Source: DATDRM01 sp035291705
GTDB taxonomy: Bacteria > Chloroflexota > Anaerolineae > Anaerolineales > UBA4823
Direction: 5' to 3'
DNA length: 29,723 nucleotides
Assembly (NCBI GenBank): GCA_035291705.1
Contig: DATDRM010000022.1
Coordinates: forward strand, 1 to 29,723
Shown: positions 15,471-23,656 of the stretch, piece by piece
Layout: the number at the start of each line of letters is the position of its first letter
Numbering within the stretch: position 1 is the stretch's first letter
Notes under the pieces: generated by a model
Told to the model about the DNA's origin: nothing
The model's input: the letters and a program-made list of their open reading frames with translations, nothing else
Database searches by the model: none
Translations under genes and position numbers: made by a program

Positions 15471-15525
15471 TTAGGCTGATGGCTGCCTTGTCATTTCCTT
15501 GGATATCCTGGAAGAAGCAGCGGGA

Positions 15526-17172
15526 TCATGGCAGGGGAATTAAGATCGACTCGCTGTGCAGGCCGGTAGCTCCGTCAGGATGGGCGCCCGATCGCGCTAC
15601 AGTCTGGACCTCACCCTGCCCATCCACGGCACGCACCGTGACTTCATGTTCCCCTGGGGGGATGTCAAGGATTGCCCGCCAGAGCACCCAGCTAAGCGGG
15701 GAAAGCGGGCGGTTCACCTCGGCTGGAAGCCATTCATCACTGTCGACGCGCAGTTCCACGCGCTCGACGCCGCGCGCGCCGGCAAAGGCGATACCGCCCA
15801 CCTGCGTCCGGTGGGACCCATCGGTCTGGAGGGTGTCGATTACGGAGGTGGTCTGAATCCAGGCCTGTTCGCTCCAGCCGCGCTGTTCCCAGTAGCCGTG
15901 GTAGTCTTCAGCCACGGCCTCGATCTTGATGATCCATTTCGGATTTTTCATCCCGAAGCGGTTGGGAGTATATAGGCGGATTGGCGCGCCGTGTTTCTGG
16001 GACAAGGGCTGGTTTCCCATGGCATAACACAACAATGTGCGGGGATCGAGAGCAGATGCGAGTGGCAGGGATTCGGTATACCCGTCGACACAGGTGAACT
16101 GGATATCGATGGCTGCGGCTTGCAGTCCGGCGCGCTCCAGGATATCTTTGAGCCGAATTCCTTGAAAAAGGGTGGTGCTGATCAAATCCCCGCCGACCGG
16201 ATTGGAGATGCACGCCAGGGTAGCATATTGTTCAACTTGAGGGAACGATTTAATAGCAGTCAGGTCTAAAGCCAGTGGTTTATCTACCAGGCCACCGATT
16301 TCGAGGATGTAGCTCGAAGCGGGTAAATCAGTCTCTCCACCCTGTGCAAGCAGGCGCTTGGTGAGGTTATCGGTTGCCTCGGCCAGGTCTTCCTGGCCGG
16401 GAGGTAACAGGTTGATATCGACCCGGTAGAAATCGTCGATGGGTGTAATCTCTGGCCGGGTCCCGGGAGCGGGGGAGAAGCCAGCCTGTGTGGGGGGTGG
16501 GGTAGGCGCAGGCTCGCTTGGCGTTGGCGTCCCTATTTCCCTTACGACGGGCAGGGGTTGAGCGCGCTGGCTGAGCCAGCGTCCCAGGCTGATCGCCAGC
16601 GCAGTGAGGGCCAGCGAGCCAAAGGTCAGCTGACCCAAGGCGCGGCGGCGCCCGGCGTCCTGGTCCCCCATTAGGGCTGGGAGAACGTGGTCGATGCTCC
16701 AGGCCAGCCCCAGGCTCCAACCTAGGCTGGTGATCAGATTCCAGCCAGCGCCAACCACTGGTCCGGTTTTTCCCCAGCCACCCCAGTTGGTCAGCAGGGA
16801 AGCCAGCCCAGCCAGGACAAAACCGGCCAATACGCCACGCACAGGCCAGCTTACCTTTAACCGATCGAGCGTTACTACATACAGCGCGCCAAAACCTGCC
16901 AGGGCGAGCAAGGTGAGCAGGTAAGCCAGGGCAAATTCGGCGGCTTTGCCCAAGATAGAAGTTTGTCCTATTTGCAGAGCATGCAGGAGATTGATCATCC
17001 CCTCCAGGCCAAGGGTCACCACCCCGCCTGGCAGGAGTCGGGTGAGCCACTCGAATAGGTCAACAGGCACCAGCGGCAAACGGGCGATCTGTTGGCCGGC
17101 GGACAGGATGGCCAAGTAGGGAAGCCCAACTAGCGAACCTAAAGCCGCTCCGGTAATTAATCTGTATTTCAT
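15526..17172 (-). CDS. Membrane-anchored sulfite-oxidase-fold molybdopterin oxidoreductase
   Basis: In this 548-aa protein the first 200 residues contain about five membrane helices. A Pro/Thr-rich linker (about 214-240) leads to a molybdopterin-binding domain of the sulfite oxidase family (about 245-450), in which Cys321 of LACISNPVGGDL is the expected molybdenum ligand. Blocks VDGYTESLPL, GAPIRLYTPNRFGMKNPKWI and the C-terminal Ig-like dimerisation domain (GVERVELRVD, HEVTVRAVDG) follow. The molybdenum domain is probably extracytoplasmic, tethered by the helices; no Tat twin-Arg motif is visible. Its start lies 9 nt after the stop of hmgA, so it is probably cotranscribed with the tyrosine degradation genes, though no known step there needs it. 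Substrate unknown. Confidence 0.82.
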   Translation of the reverse strand: MKYRLITGAALGSLVGLPYLAILSAGQQIARLPLVPVDLFEWLTRLLPGGVVTLGLEGMINLLHALQIGQTSILGKAAEFALAYLLTLLALAGFGALYVVTLDRLKVSWPVRGVLAGFVLAGLASLLTNWGGWGKTGPVVGAGWNLITSLGWSLGLAWSIDHVLPALMGDQDAGRRRALGQLTFGSLALTALAISLGRWLSQRAQPLPVVREIGTPTPSEPAPTPPPTQAGFSPAPGTRPEITPIDDFYRVDINLLPPGQEDLAEATDNLTKRLLAQGGETDLPASSYILEIGGLVDKPLALDLTAIKSFPQVEQYATLACISNPVGGDLISTTLFQGIRLKDILERAGLQAAAIDIQFTCVDGYTESLPLASALDPRTLLCYAMGNQPLSQKHGAPIRLYTPNRFGMKNPKWIIKIEAVAEDYHGYWEQRGWSEQAWIQTTSVIDTLQTDGSHRTQVGGIAFAGARGVERVELRVDSDEWLPAEVNRPLSPLSWVLWRAILDIPPGEHEVTVRAVDGQGEVQTVARSGAHPDGATGLHSESILIPLP

Positions 17173-17181
17173 GGATTTAGA

Positions 17182-18348
17182 TCACTCGCCATCCCCTTGC
17201 AGCCAGGAGTCCATATAATCGGGTTTTTCAAATTCCAGGGCAGCCTGGGCGACCTGCAAGGGATGGAAGGTATCCACCATCACGGCCAGTTCGTCAGTGC
17301 GCGATTTTCCAATTGAAGCTTCGCTGGCTCCAGGCTGAGGGCCATGCGGGAGCCCAAAGGGGTGCAGGGAGATGTCGGAGCGGTCGATGCCTCTGCGGGA
17401 CATAAAATCCCCTTCGGCGTAGTAGATCACCTCGTCGGAATTGACATTGGAGTGGTTGTAAGGGGCAGGGATGGCTTGCGGGTGGTAGTCGAATAGCCGC
17501 GGCACGAAGGAGCAGACCACAAAGTTGTGTCCCTGGAATGTCTGGTGGACGGGCGGCGGCTGGTGGAGGCTGCCGGTGATCGGCTCGAAGTCGTGAATGT
17601 TGAAAATCCATGGATAGAGGTAACCATCCCAGCCGGCTACATCGAAGGGGTGATGATCCAGGACATGCCTTGTAACCCGGTCGCGCACCTTGATGCGCAC
17701 CTCGAATTCGCCGCGCTCCGTAAAAGTCTCCAGGTTTTCAGGGGGGCGGATATCGCGCTCGCAATAGGGGGCGTGTTCGAGCAACTGCCCGTAGCGGTTG
17801 CGGTAGCGGTTTGGTGGTTCGATCTGGGAGGGGGCTTCGATGACGAAGAAACGCGCCGCGCCTCCGGTGAGTTGCATGCGCCAGGTGGTGCCAAAGGGGA
17901 TGACAAGGTAGTCACCCAGCCCGAAGGACAGCAGGCCGTATTGGGTGTGGAGCAGGCCGGTGCCTTCGTGGGTGAACCAAACCTCGTAAGCCTGGGCGTT
18001 GCGGTAATAAAATTCCATGCTGCGCGTCGGCAGGCTTAAGCCCAGAGTGACATCGTGATTGCCGAGCAGGGTGCAGCGATCAGAGATCGGGTCGCCACCG
18101 ATGGGCATGTTCGCGGTGCTGAAGGCGCGGTGGCGGATGGGGCCGAAATCAGCATATTCGACGCTGGCTGGACCCAGGTCTTCGACCTTTTGGACGCGCG
18201 GCGGCAAGTAGTGATGGTAAAGGATGGATTGCAGTCCGGAGAAGCCTTCCAGGCCCATGACCTCCTCGCGAAAAAGCCCGCCATCCGGTTTGCGGAACTG
18301 GGTGTGGCGCTTGTGGGGAATCTGGCCGAGTTTATGGTAAAAGGGCAT
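17182..18348 (-). CDS. hmgA: Homogentisate 1,2-dioxygenase
   Basis: This 388-aa non-haem iron dioxygenase opens the ring of homogentisate to maleylacetoacetate using O2. The C-terminal iron site is recognisable: PYNHSNVNSDEVIYY gives the His and Glu ligands, and LHPFGLPHGPQPG gives the last His, matching the PHGPD-type motif of the family. The N-terminus MPFYHKLGQIPHKRHTQFRKPDG is characteristic of the shorter bacterial branch, which is somewhat smaller than the 430-445 aa animal and proteobacterial enzymes. A GAGGA ribosome binding site precedes the ATG at 18348. It lies 38 nt downstream of the fumarylacetoacetase-family gene and in the same direction as hpd, forming a tyrosine catabolic set. 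Confidence 0.92.
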   Translation of the reverse strand: MPFYHKLGQIPHKRHTQFRKPDGGLFREEVMGLEGFSGLQSILYHHYLPPRVQKVEDLGPASVEYADFGPIRHRAFSTANMPIGGDPISDRCTLLGNHDVTLGLSLPTRSMEFYYRNAQAYEVWFTHEGTGLLHTQYGLLSFGLGDYLVIPFGTTWRMQLTGGAARFFVIEAPSQIEPPNRYRNRYGQLLEHAPYCERDIRPPENLETFTERGEFEVRIKVRDRVTRHVLDHHPFDVAGWDGYLYPWIFNIHDFEPITGSLHQPPPVHQTFQGHNFVVCSFVPRLFDYHPQAIPAPYNHSNVNSDEVIYYAEGDFMSRRGIDRSDISLHPFGLPHGPQPGASEASIGKSRTDELAVMVDTFHPLQVAQAALEFEKPDYMDSWLQGDGE

Positions 18349-18386
18349 ACACTTATCCTCAGTTATTGATAACTAACGTTAAATAA

Positions 18387-19400
18387 TCATTTCCCAGCAA
18401 TTGTTACCTGCTTTCCAACTCGATTGACCAGCTTTCCCAGGCGCACGATCTCCAGCTCCACCTGGTCGCCTGGTTCCAGCCAGGGGCCTTCACCTTTGGT
18501 CAGCTCCAACAAACAGCCCGTTCCCACAGTGCCGGAACCGAGCACATCGCCAGGCAGCAGGTAAGCGCCAGCAGAGGCGCGGGCGACCATTTCTCCGAAG
18601 GAGTAATGGATATCCTTCCAATTGCCGCGGGAACGCTCCTGGCCGTTGACCCGCGCTGTCATCTCCAGGTCATAAACGCCAGGTCGGCCGGCAGCGCGGT
18701 CAGCCAGCTCGTCGGGGGTGACGATCCACGGGCCCAGCGAGGAGGCGAAATCCTTGCCTTTGGCAGGGCCCAGGCCGACGCGCATCTCAATTCTCTGGAT
18801 GTCACGCGCCGACCAATCGTTGAAAATGGTGTAACCGAAGATATATTCCTCAGCCTTTTCGGCCGGGATGTCCACCCCCGGGCGAGCGATGACACAGGCC
18901 ACTTCCAGTTCATAATCTAACGCCCGGGTGTAGGAAGGATAAGGGATAGTCTCTCCCGAACCGTAGATGGCGCTCGGGTTGGAAAAATAAAAGACCGGGA
19001 ACTGGCGCCACTCAGGCGGCACTGCTTTGCCACGCATGGCAAAAGCAGCAGTGACGTGAGCTTCGAAGGCGTAAAAGTCGCGCAGGCTGCCCAGCCGGGT
19101 CAAAGGCGGGTATACCACTACCTGGTTAGCGCTGTAGCCGACCGGTTTACGATTGGCGCCTTTCAGGTGCAGCGGGTGCTCGCCTTCCAAGGCGTTGATG
19201 AGACTTTTGGTGTAATTCCAGGCGGGTTGCCCGGCGTAGAGCAGCTCGATCAACGAGGCAGGCAAATCCTCCGCCGGCATGCCGCGCGCCCCTTGCGCCC
19301 AGGTACGGGCGACAGCCAGGTCGATGATTATGTCTCCTGACAAGGCGCCCAGGTGGGGGGTGCGCAGGTCGTCGGGGGTGGCGTAAGTCAAGAATTTCAT
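18387..19400 (-). CDS. Fumarylacetoacetate hydrolase family protein
   Basis: This 337-aa member of the FAH family would hydrolyse fumarylacetoacetate to fumarate and acetoacetate, the last step of homogentisate breakdown. The catalytic/metal region YTRALDYELEVACVIARPG carries the paired acidic ligands (E-L-E), FGYTIFNDWSARDIQ carries the next Asp, and GSGTVGTGCLLEL is the late conserved block. FAH-fold enzymes also act on other diketo acids, but the position between hpd and hmgA makes fumarylacetoacetase the best assignment. Its ATG overlaps the hpd stop as ATGA. No maleylacetoacetate isomerase is present in the window, so either that gene lies elsewhere or this enzyme accepts the maleyl form. 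Confidence 0.88.
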   Translation of the reverse strand: MKFLTYATPDDLRTPHLGALSGDIIIDLAVARTWAQGARGMPAEDLPASLIELLYAGQPAWNYTKSLINALEGEHPLHLKGANRKPVGYSANQVVVYPPLTRLGSLRDFYAFEAHVTAAFAMRGKAVPPEWRQFPVFYFSNPSAIYGSGETIPYPSYTRALDYELEVACVIARPGVDIPAEKAEEYIFGYTIFNDWSARDIQRIEMRVGLGPAKGKDFASSLGPWIVTPDELADRAAGRPGVYDLEMTARVNGQERSRGNWKDIHYSFGEMVARASAGAYLLPGDVLGSGTVGTGCLLELTKGEGPWLEPGDQVELEIVRLGKLVNRVGKQVTIAGK

Positions 19401-20527
19401 AAATTACCACGGCGATCCTGTTCCAGTTCGAGAGCCTCGAAGAGCGCCTTGAAATTGCCTTTGCCGAAACCGCGGCTGCCCTGGCGCTGGATGACCTCGA
19501 TAAAGGCCGTTGGACGGTCCTGGATCGGGCGGGAAAAGACTTGCAGCAGGTAGCCCTCGTCGTCACGGTCGACCAGGATGCCGAGTTCTCGGATGGCGTC
19601 CATGGGTTCTTTGATTTTGCCAACCCGGGCCGGTAAGGTTTCATAATAAGAATCGGGAACTCGGAGGAACTCGATGCCGTGCGCTTTCAGGGTGCGAATG
19701 GCGCTCAGGATATCGCCGGTGGACATGGCGATGTGCTGGACGCCAGGCGTCAGGTAATAATCCAGGTATTCTTCGATCTGGCTCTTTTTCTTGCCTTCGG
19801 CTGGCTCGTTGATCGGGAACTTAACCCGCCCATTGCCGTTTTGCATCACTTTGGACATCAGGGCTGAATATTCAGTGGAGATGTCTTGGTCATCGAAGTG
19901 GAGCAGCTGGCGGAAGCCCATCACCTGGTGGTAGAAGTTCACCCAGTAGTCCATCTTGCCCAATTGCACGTTGCCGACGATGTGATCGACGGCTGCCAAT
20001 CCGGCAGGTTCGGCTGGCAGGTCAAGCGGGCGATAGGTAGGAGCGAAAGGGCCGCGATAAGCAGAGCGGTCGACGAACACGTGCAATACTTCACCATAAG
20101 TCCGGATGGCAGCCGTACGTAGCTCGCCAAAGTGGTCGGTCTCCGTGCGGGGAGACCAGGCAGAGATCGCGCCGCGAAAAGTGGTCGCTTCATGAGCCTG
20201 GACTACATCACCTACCTCTATGGCAATGACTTTCACGCCATCCCCATGCAGCAGATGGTGGGCGGCGATTTCATCACTGGGGCTGTAAGCCGCGGAGACC
20301 ACAAAGCGGATATTGCCCGACTCTAATACATACGAGGCATAACGACGGTTGCCGGTCTCCAGACCAGAGTAAGCTACTGGCTTAAAGCCAAAACCTTTCC
20401 ACCAGTAATACAAAGCCTGTCTGGCATTACCCACCCAAAAGTGAACGTGATCGATGCTCTTTATTTGTAAGAAATCGCCCTCTTCGGTAATTGGTCGGGT
20501 GTCAGAAGTAGCTACCGGTAGTTTCAT
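19397..20527 (-). CDS. hppD: 4-hydroxyphenylpyruvate dioxygenase
   Basis: This 376-aa two-domain VOC-fold dioxygenase converts 4-hydroxyphenylpyruvate, O2 and Fe(II) to homogentisate and CO2. The C-terminal domain shows the ligands in order: His in AAVDHIVGNVQL, His in GVQHIAMSTGDI, and Glu in TAFIEVIQRQG, with the downstream block GYLLQVFSRP before it. The last helix GFGKGNFKALFEALELEQ is the gating helix typical of HPPD. ATG at 20527 is chosen because GGAGG lies 6 nt upstream; an ATG two codons earlier abuts the Shine-Dalgarno, and the longer open frame has no support. It is the first of the hpd, FAH-family, hmgA and molybdoenzyme genes and is preceded by a heptamer array. Confidence 0.93.
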   Translation of the reverse strand: MKLPVATSDTRPITEEGDFLQIKSIDHVHFWVGNARQALYYWWKGFGFKPVAYSGLETGNRRYASYVLESGNIRFVVSAAYSPSDEIAAHHLLHGDGVKVIAIEVGDVVQAHEATTFRGAISAWSPRTETDHFGELRTAAIRTYGEVLHVFVDRSAYRGPFAPTYRPLDLPAEPAGLAAVDHIVGNVQLGKMDYWVNFYHQVMGFRQLLHFDDQDISTEYSALMSKVMQNGNGRVKFPINEPAEGKKKSQIEEYLDYYLTPGVQHIAMSTGDILSAIRTLKAHGIEFLRVPDSYYETLPARVGKIKEPMDAIRELGILVDRDDEGYLLQVFSRPIQDRPTAFIEVIQRQGSRGFGKGNFKALFEALELEQDRRGNL

Positions 20528-20556
20528 TCCCATCCTCCTCTGTAACACTATCCACG

Positions 20557-20605
20557 CGTCACATATCACGTTTCACACATCTCGTTTCACGAATCACGAT
20601 TCACA
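20557..20605. repeat. Degenerate heptamer array (CGTGAWN words, minus-strand sense)
   Basis: The spacer between the aldo/keto reductase stop and hpd is seven phased 7-nt words on the plus strand: CGTCACA, TATCACG, TTTCACA, CATCTCG, TTTCACG, AATCACG, ATTCACA. Five contain TCAC at the same phase, so the period is exactly 7 nt. The last word includes the aldo/keto reductase stop codon. It resembles the short tandemly repeated heptamers described in filamentous cyanobacteria, though with a different word. Confidence 0.75.
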
Positions 20606-21578
20606 TTTTGTTCTCGCGCCAATCGCTTGCCTCATCCAAGCCTTTCTTTTCTTCGTCTGTTAGGCGCAAGCCGACAGCTCCCAGGTTGTCGCGCAACTGG
20701 TCAAGGCTGCGCGGCCCGATGATGGGGCTGGTGATCAAAGGATCGGATAGCAACCAGGCCAGGGCGATCTGCGAGGGGGTACAGCCGCCTTTTTCTTTCC
20801 CCATAGCCTCTATCCGATCTAGCACAGCCCAATTACGCTCTGTAAAGTAACGCTGAGCTCCCCCGGTGCGTTCACTCTTCCCAGACTCCAACCCAGGCCG
20901 ATATTTCCCGGTTAAGAAGCCTCCGGCGAGTGGGCTATATGGGATCACGCCCAAATTGTAAATCCGGCAGACATCGGCCAGCTCTCGTTCGAACTCAGCG
21001 CGGTGCGCCAGGTGATAATGGGGTTGCAGGACATCATAGCGCGCCAGGTTATGCCGGTCGGAGACCCATAAAGCCTGCATCATGCGCCAGGTTGGATAAT
21101 TCGAGCAGCCGATATAGCGTACTTTACCCTGGTGGATCAGATCGTCCAAGGTAGCTATGGTTTCTTCGATGGGAGTGTGTTCATCATACCAATGCGCCTG
21201 GTAAAGATCGATGCAGTCCGTTTGCAGGCGCTTGAGAGAATCCTCGATGGCCTGGAAAATGTGAGCCCGGGAGAGGCCTTCGTCGTTCGGGCCAGCCCCC
21301 ATTTTGCCACGCACTTTGGTGGCAATGATGACCTGTTGGCGGGGGATGTTATTCTTTTTCATCCACTTGCCGATGATCGTTTCTGCTACACCTCCGGGAT
21401 TGCCGGTTGCCCAGCGGGAATAGATATCAGCGGTGTCGATGAAATTTATTCCAGCTTCATAAGCCGCGTCGAGGATATCATACGACGTGGCCTCATCGGC
21501 CGTCCAGCCAAATTGCATCGTCCCCAGGCAGAGTTCAGAGACTCTGAGATCAGTCTGGCCCAAATAGCGGTAGTCCAT
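20601..21578 (-). CDS. Aldo/keto reductase
   Basis: This 325-aa NAD(P)H-dependent reductase of the AKR superfamily has the typical (beta/alpha)8 layout. The tetrad is visible as Asp and Tyr in NFIDTADIYSRWATG, Lys in VIIATKVRG and His in DLYQAHWYDEHTP. The cofactor block SPIIGPRSLDQLRDNLGAVG is near the C-terminus. It most resembles the potassium-channel-beta/YajO-type subgroup that begins MDYRYLGQTDLRVSELCLGTM. ATG at 21578 begins right at that motif and has AAGGA upstream; the 12-codon longer frame has none. It lies between the phenylacetate and tyrosine gene groups on the same strand, so it might reduce an aromatic or CoA-derived aldehyde; the substrate is unknown. Confidence 0.88.
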   Translation of the reverse strand: MDYRYLGQTDLRVSELCLGTMQFGWTADEATSYDILDAAYEAGINFIDTADIYSRWATGNPGGVAETIIGKWMKKNNIPRQQVIIATKVRGKMGAGPNDEGLSRAHIFQAIEDSLKRLQTDCIDLYQAHWYDEHTPIEETIATLDDLIHQGKVRYIGCSNYPTWRMMQALWVSDRHNLARYDVLQPHYHLAHRAEFERELADVCRIYNLGVIPYSPLAGGFLTGKYRPGLESGKSERTGGAQRYFTERNWAVLDRIEAMGKEKGGCTPSQIALAWLLSDPLITSPIIGPRSLDQLRDNLGAVGLRLTDEEKKGLDEASDWRENKM

Positions 21579-21667
21579 TGATCGATCCTTTTCCGTATCC
21601 GAAGCGGATACCATTTTCTGTATTTCGATGAGGCTTGAAAAAAAGAAAATGCGATCCGTTATACAGA

Positions 21668-22234
21668 CTATGTACTGGTTGGCAGCGGCAGTAAACCTTT
21701 CAGCTGAGCCAACAGAACTCCCAACTGCAGCGAACCGTCGATGATCTCACCGCTGGCGATCATTTTCAGGACATCGCCGACTGGCAGGCGAACGATCTCC
21801 AGCTCTTCGCCTTCGTCCAGATGCTGGTGGGTGGGAAGGAGGTCGGAAGCGAAAAACAGGTTGGTGGCGGCGCGCAGCGTGCCGGGGAACTGGTTGTAGT
21901 AGCCGATCATCTCAATGTGATTTGGGTAATACCCGGTCTCCTCTTCGAACTCGCGGCGTGCGCCCATGAGAGGATCTTCACCGGGCTCCAGTCGCCCGGC
22001 AGGCAGGTCATAGATCACCCGGCCAACGGGGTGCCTGTATTGGCGGGTGAGGATGATCTCACCCGCCTGGGTTAACCCGACGGTTGCCACCGCCTCAACT
22101 GGGCTTTCCAGGTAGAAATATGGCCGCCGTTCCCCCTGGTATTCGAGCGTGTCAACCACGATCCGCGCCCAAGGGTGGTCGAATATGACTTTACTGGCGA
22201 TTACCTGGTACTCTGCCACGGGATTAAGATTCAT
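21668..22234 (-). CDS. NUDIX hydrolase (ADP-ribose pyrophosphatase-like)
   Basis: This 188-aa protein has a full Nudix box, GRLEPGEDPLMGARREFEEETGY, with the metal-binding REFEEE. The following segment (QFPGTLRAATNLFFASDL) and the FDHPWARIVVDTLEYQGERRPYFYLE start fit the ADP-ribose/ADP-sugar pyrophosphatase subgroup. It would hydrolyse nucleoside diphosphate-linked compounds to monophosphates. The ATG overlaps the end of the EthD gene by 11 nt, implying coupling. NUDIX enzymes that cleave CoA derivatives occur near paa genes in other bacteria, but the CoA-specific motif is not evident here. Confidence 0.88.
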   Translation of the reverse strand: MNLNPVAEYQVIASKVIFDHPWARIVVDTLEYQGERRPYFYLESPVEAVATVGLTQAGEIILTRQYRHPVGRVIYDLPAGRLEPGEDPLMGARREFEEETGYYPNHIEMIGYYNQFPGTLRAATNLFFASDLLPTHQHLDEGEELEIVRLPVGDVLKMIASGEIIDGSLQLGVLLAQLKGLLPLPTST

Positions 22235-22517
22235 CTCCGTACATCAAGGTCACCAGTCCAGCGGCGAAGGTGTTCAGGTTATCGCCGGCGGTAGCCATCT
22301 CGGGGCTTTTCATCGCCGCTTTGAAGGACTCGGCATCCTGGAAATACATCTCGGCCATCAGGTAATATCCATCCCCCACCAGGGTGCGACGGATGCGAGT
22401 GATCACAGTTCTTTGCAGGCCAGGGGCTTTAGCGATCAGGGGCAGATGGGTGTTAAAGTAAGCTTCTTCGAAAGCGGCGGGATCAGGGGATTCTTTATAG
22501 AGGGCGATCAACTTCAT
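22224..22517 (-). CDS. EthD family protein (97 aa)
   Basis: This small dimeric alpha/beta-barrel family member has the typical N-terminus MKLIALYKESPDPAAFEEAYFNTHLPL and the C-terminal MYFQDAESFKAAMKSPEM segment. EthD-like proteins include small monooxygenases and accessory proteins of uncertain function, often beside oxygenase genes. An AAGGAG ribosome binding site lies 9 nt before the ATG. The gene sits between paaD and the NUDIX gene, overlapping the latter. The conserved His-Leu-Pro block is present, but a catalytic role cannot be asserted. Confidence 0.8.
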   Translation of the reverse strand: MKLIALYKESPDPAAFEEAYFNTHLPLIAKAPGLQRTVITRIRRTLVGDGYYLMAEMYFQDAESFKAAMKSPEMATAGDNLNTFAAGLVTLMYGDES

Positions 22518-22556
22518 GGGGTTGGTCTCCTTGGTTGGGTAAGTCGGGGGCTGAAG

Positions 22557-22591
22557 CGTGAAACGTGGTCCGTTATTTATGAAACGTAACT
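22557..22591. repeat. Heptamer array (CGTGAAA words)
   Basis: The spacer between paaD and the EthD gene holds five phased words: CGTGAAA, CGTGGTC, CGTTATT, TATGAAA, CGTAACT (22557-22591). These belong to the same CGTGAAA word family as the arrays at 20557 and 26086. No hairpin or T-run is associated. Confidence 0.65.
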
Positions 22592-22615
22592 TTTCCGAAC
22601 TTATTTTATCTTACT

Positions 22616-23101
22616 TTACAAAGGTTTGAAGTATTCAAACGGTTGTTGGCAATTGTTGCAGACATAGATCGCCCGGCAGAGGGTGGGGCCAAAGTCGTTC
22701 TTCAAGCTGGTGTTCTCGGAATTGCAATAAGGACAGGCGACAGCTGTGGATAGAGCGAGATCGATCCTCCCGGCGTGGCGTGGGGGTGGAGCGAGGCCGA
22801 AATCCTTCAGCTTCTGGCGAGCCAGGGGCGTGATCCAATCCGTGCTCCACGGCGGCGAGAAGGTGATCTGCACCCTGACTTCCCGCACGCCACCCTGGTG
22901 TAAGCGGTTGGTGATCTCCCTTTGCATCACCTGCAACGCCGGGCAGCCGGCAAAGGTGGGCGTCATCGTGATTATGACGGTCTCGCCATCCAGACCCACG
23001 CTGCGGATCAAGCCCATCTCGACCACGGAGACTACCGGAATCTCCGGGTCCTTGACCAGGTCCAGGATTTGCCAGATTGTATCAGTGGTTAAATTTCCCA
23101 T
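22616..23101 (-). CDS. paaD: Phenylacetyl-CoA epoxidase subunit PaaD (MIP18 family)
   Basis: This 161-aa protein is the PaaD component, an Fe-S assembly-type factor required for phenylacetyl-CoA 1,2-epoxidase activity. The N-terminal MIP18 domain shows DPEIPVVSVVEMGLI and the conserved Cys block TPTFAGCPAL. The C-terminal zinc-ribbon-like region has CPYC and CNNC pairs with an intervening LCRA Cys, which is diagnostic for PaaD over other MIP18 proteins. It is separated from paaC by a VOC gene, unlike the compact paaABCDE order in proteobacteria. The start ATG at 23101 lies just before a spacer with GCTGATG-type repeated words (23125-23150). Confidence 0.9.
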   Translation of the reverse strand: MGNLTTDTIWQILDLVKDPEIPVVSVVEMGLIRSVGLDGETVIITMTPTFAGCPALQVMQREITNRLHQGGVREVRVQITFSPPWSTDWITPLARQKLKDFGLAPPPRHAGRIDLALSTAVACPYCNSENTSLKNDFGPTLCRAIYVCNNCQQPFEYFKPL

Positions 23102-23193
23102 ATGAAATCCGTTGTGCCAGGGACGCTGATGAACGCTAATACCGCTGATGCATCTTCTTCAACCTGGGTGCTCGTCATTGGCAATAATAATTA

Positions 23194-23571
23194 TCATCTC
23201 TGTTCATGGCTTTCGATAGAGAATTTATTCCCCTCTGGATCCGCACCATCACAGACCCAGACGCCTGGCGCTGCTGAGCGGACTTCGCCCAGTTGAACAC
23301 CGCGTTCGATAAGCGTCTTCCGGACAACCTGGATATCGGCCACGCGGAAAACGATCTTCGGCGCGTCTACCCCGAAGCGGCGTTGGCCCCCGGCATGCAA
23401 GGCCAGTATGCAAGCCCCGGTTTCCATCTCTACCCAGAATTCATGGCTGAAATCTGCCACGTTCTGCGGCGATCTCACTTGCAAACCTAGTTGGTCGCGA
23501 TAAAACGACACCTGGGCGGGCATATCCTGCACATACAGGATGACTTCCATCAATTCGCCGACTATGCTCAT
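23194..23571 (-). CDS. VOC family (glyoxalase/bleomycin resistance-like) protein
   Basis: This 125-aa vicinal-oxygen-chelate protein has one duplicated beta-alpha-beta3 unit pair: VGELMEVILYVQDMPAQVSFYRDQLGLQVR, then FWVEMETGACILALH, IVFRVADIQVVRKTLIERGV and CDGADPEGNKFSIE. The usual metal ligands are partly present: Glu in WVEME-type position, His in ALHAGG and Glu in FSIESHE. An enzymatic role (dioxygenase, epimerase or lyase) is possible but not assigned. ATG at 23571 is chosen because GGAGG lies 5 nt upstream; an earlier in-frame ATG lacks a site. It interrupts the paaC-paaD order on the same strand, suggesting an accessory role in phenylacetate or intermediate handling. Confidence 0.78.
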   Translation of the reverse strand: MSIVGELMEVILYVQDMPAQVSFYRDQLGLQVRSPQNVADFSHEFWVEMETGACILALHAGGQRRFGVDAPKIVFRVADIQVVRKTLIERGVQLGEVRSAAPGVWVCDGADPEGNKFSIESHEQR

Positions 23572-23656
23572 GATTGCCTCCGCATGAAACTTTTTCAAAC
23601 GCCAGTGGCGCAGGGTTTACATGCAGAAAAACACTAATTTTTGGACATCATGTCTC

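Noticed and set aside
20557..20605. CRISPR array interpretation of the short repeat runs
   Set aside because: Units are 7 nt without unique spacers, and no cas gene is in the window.
21579..21667. Terminator between the NUDIX and aldo/keto reductase genes (CTGTAT ... ATACAG)
   Set aside because: The arms are only 6 nt, far apart, and the T-rich stretch lies inside the loop, so it does not have the shape of an intrinsic terminator.
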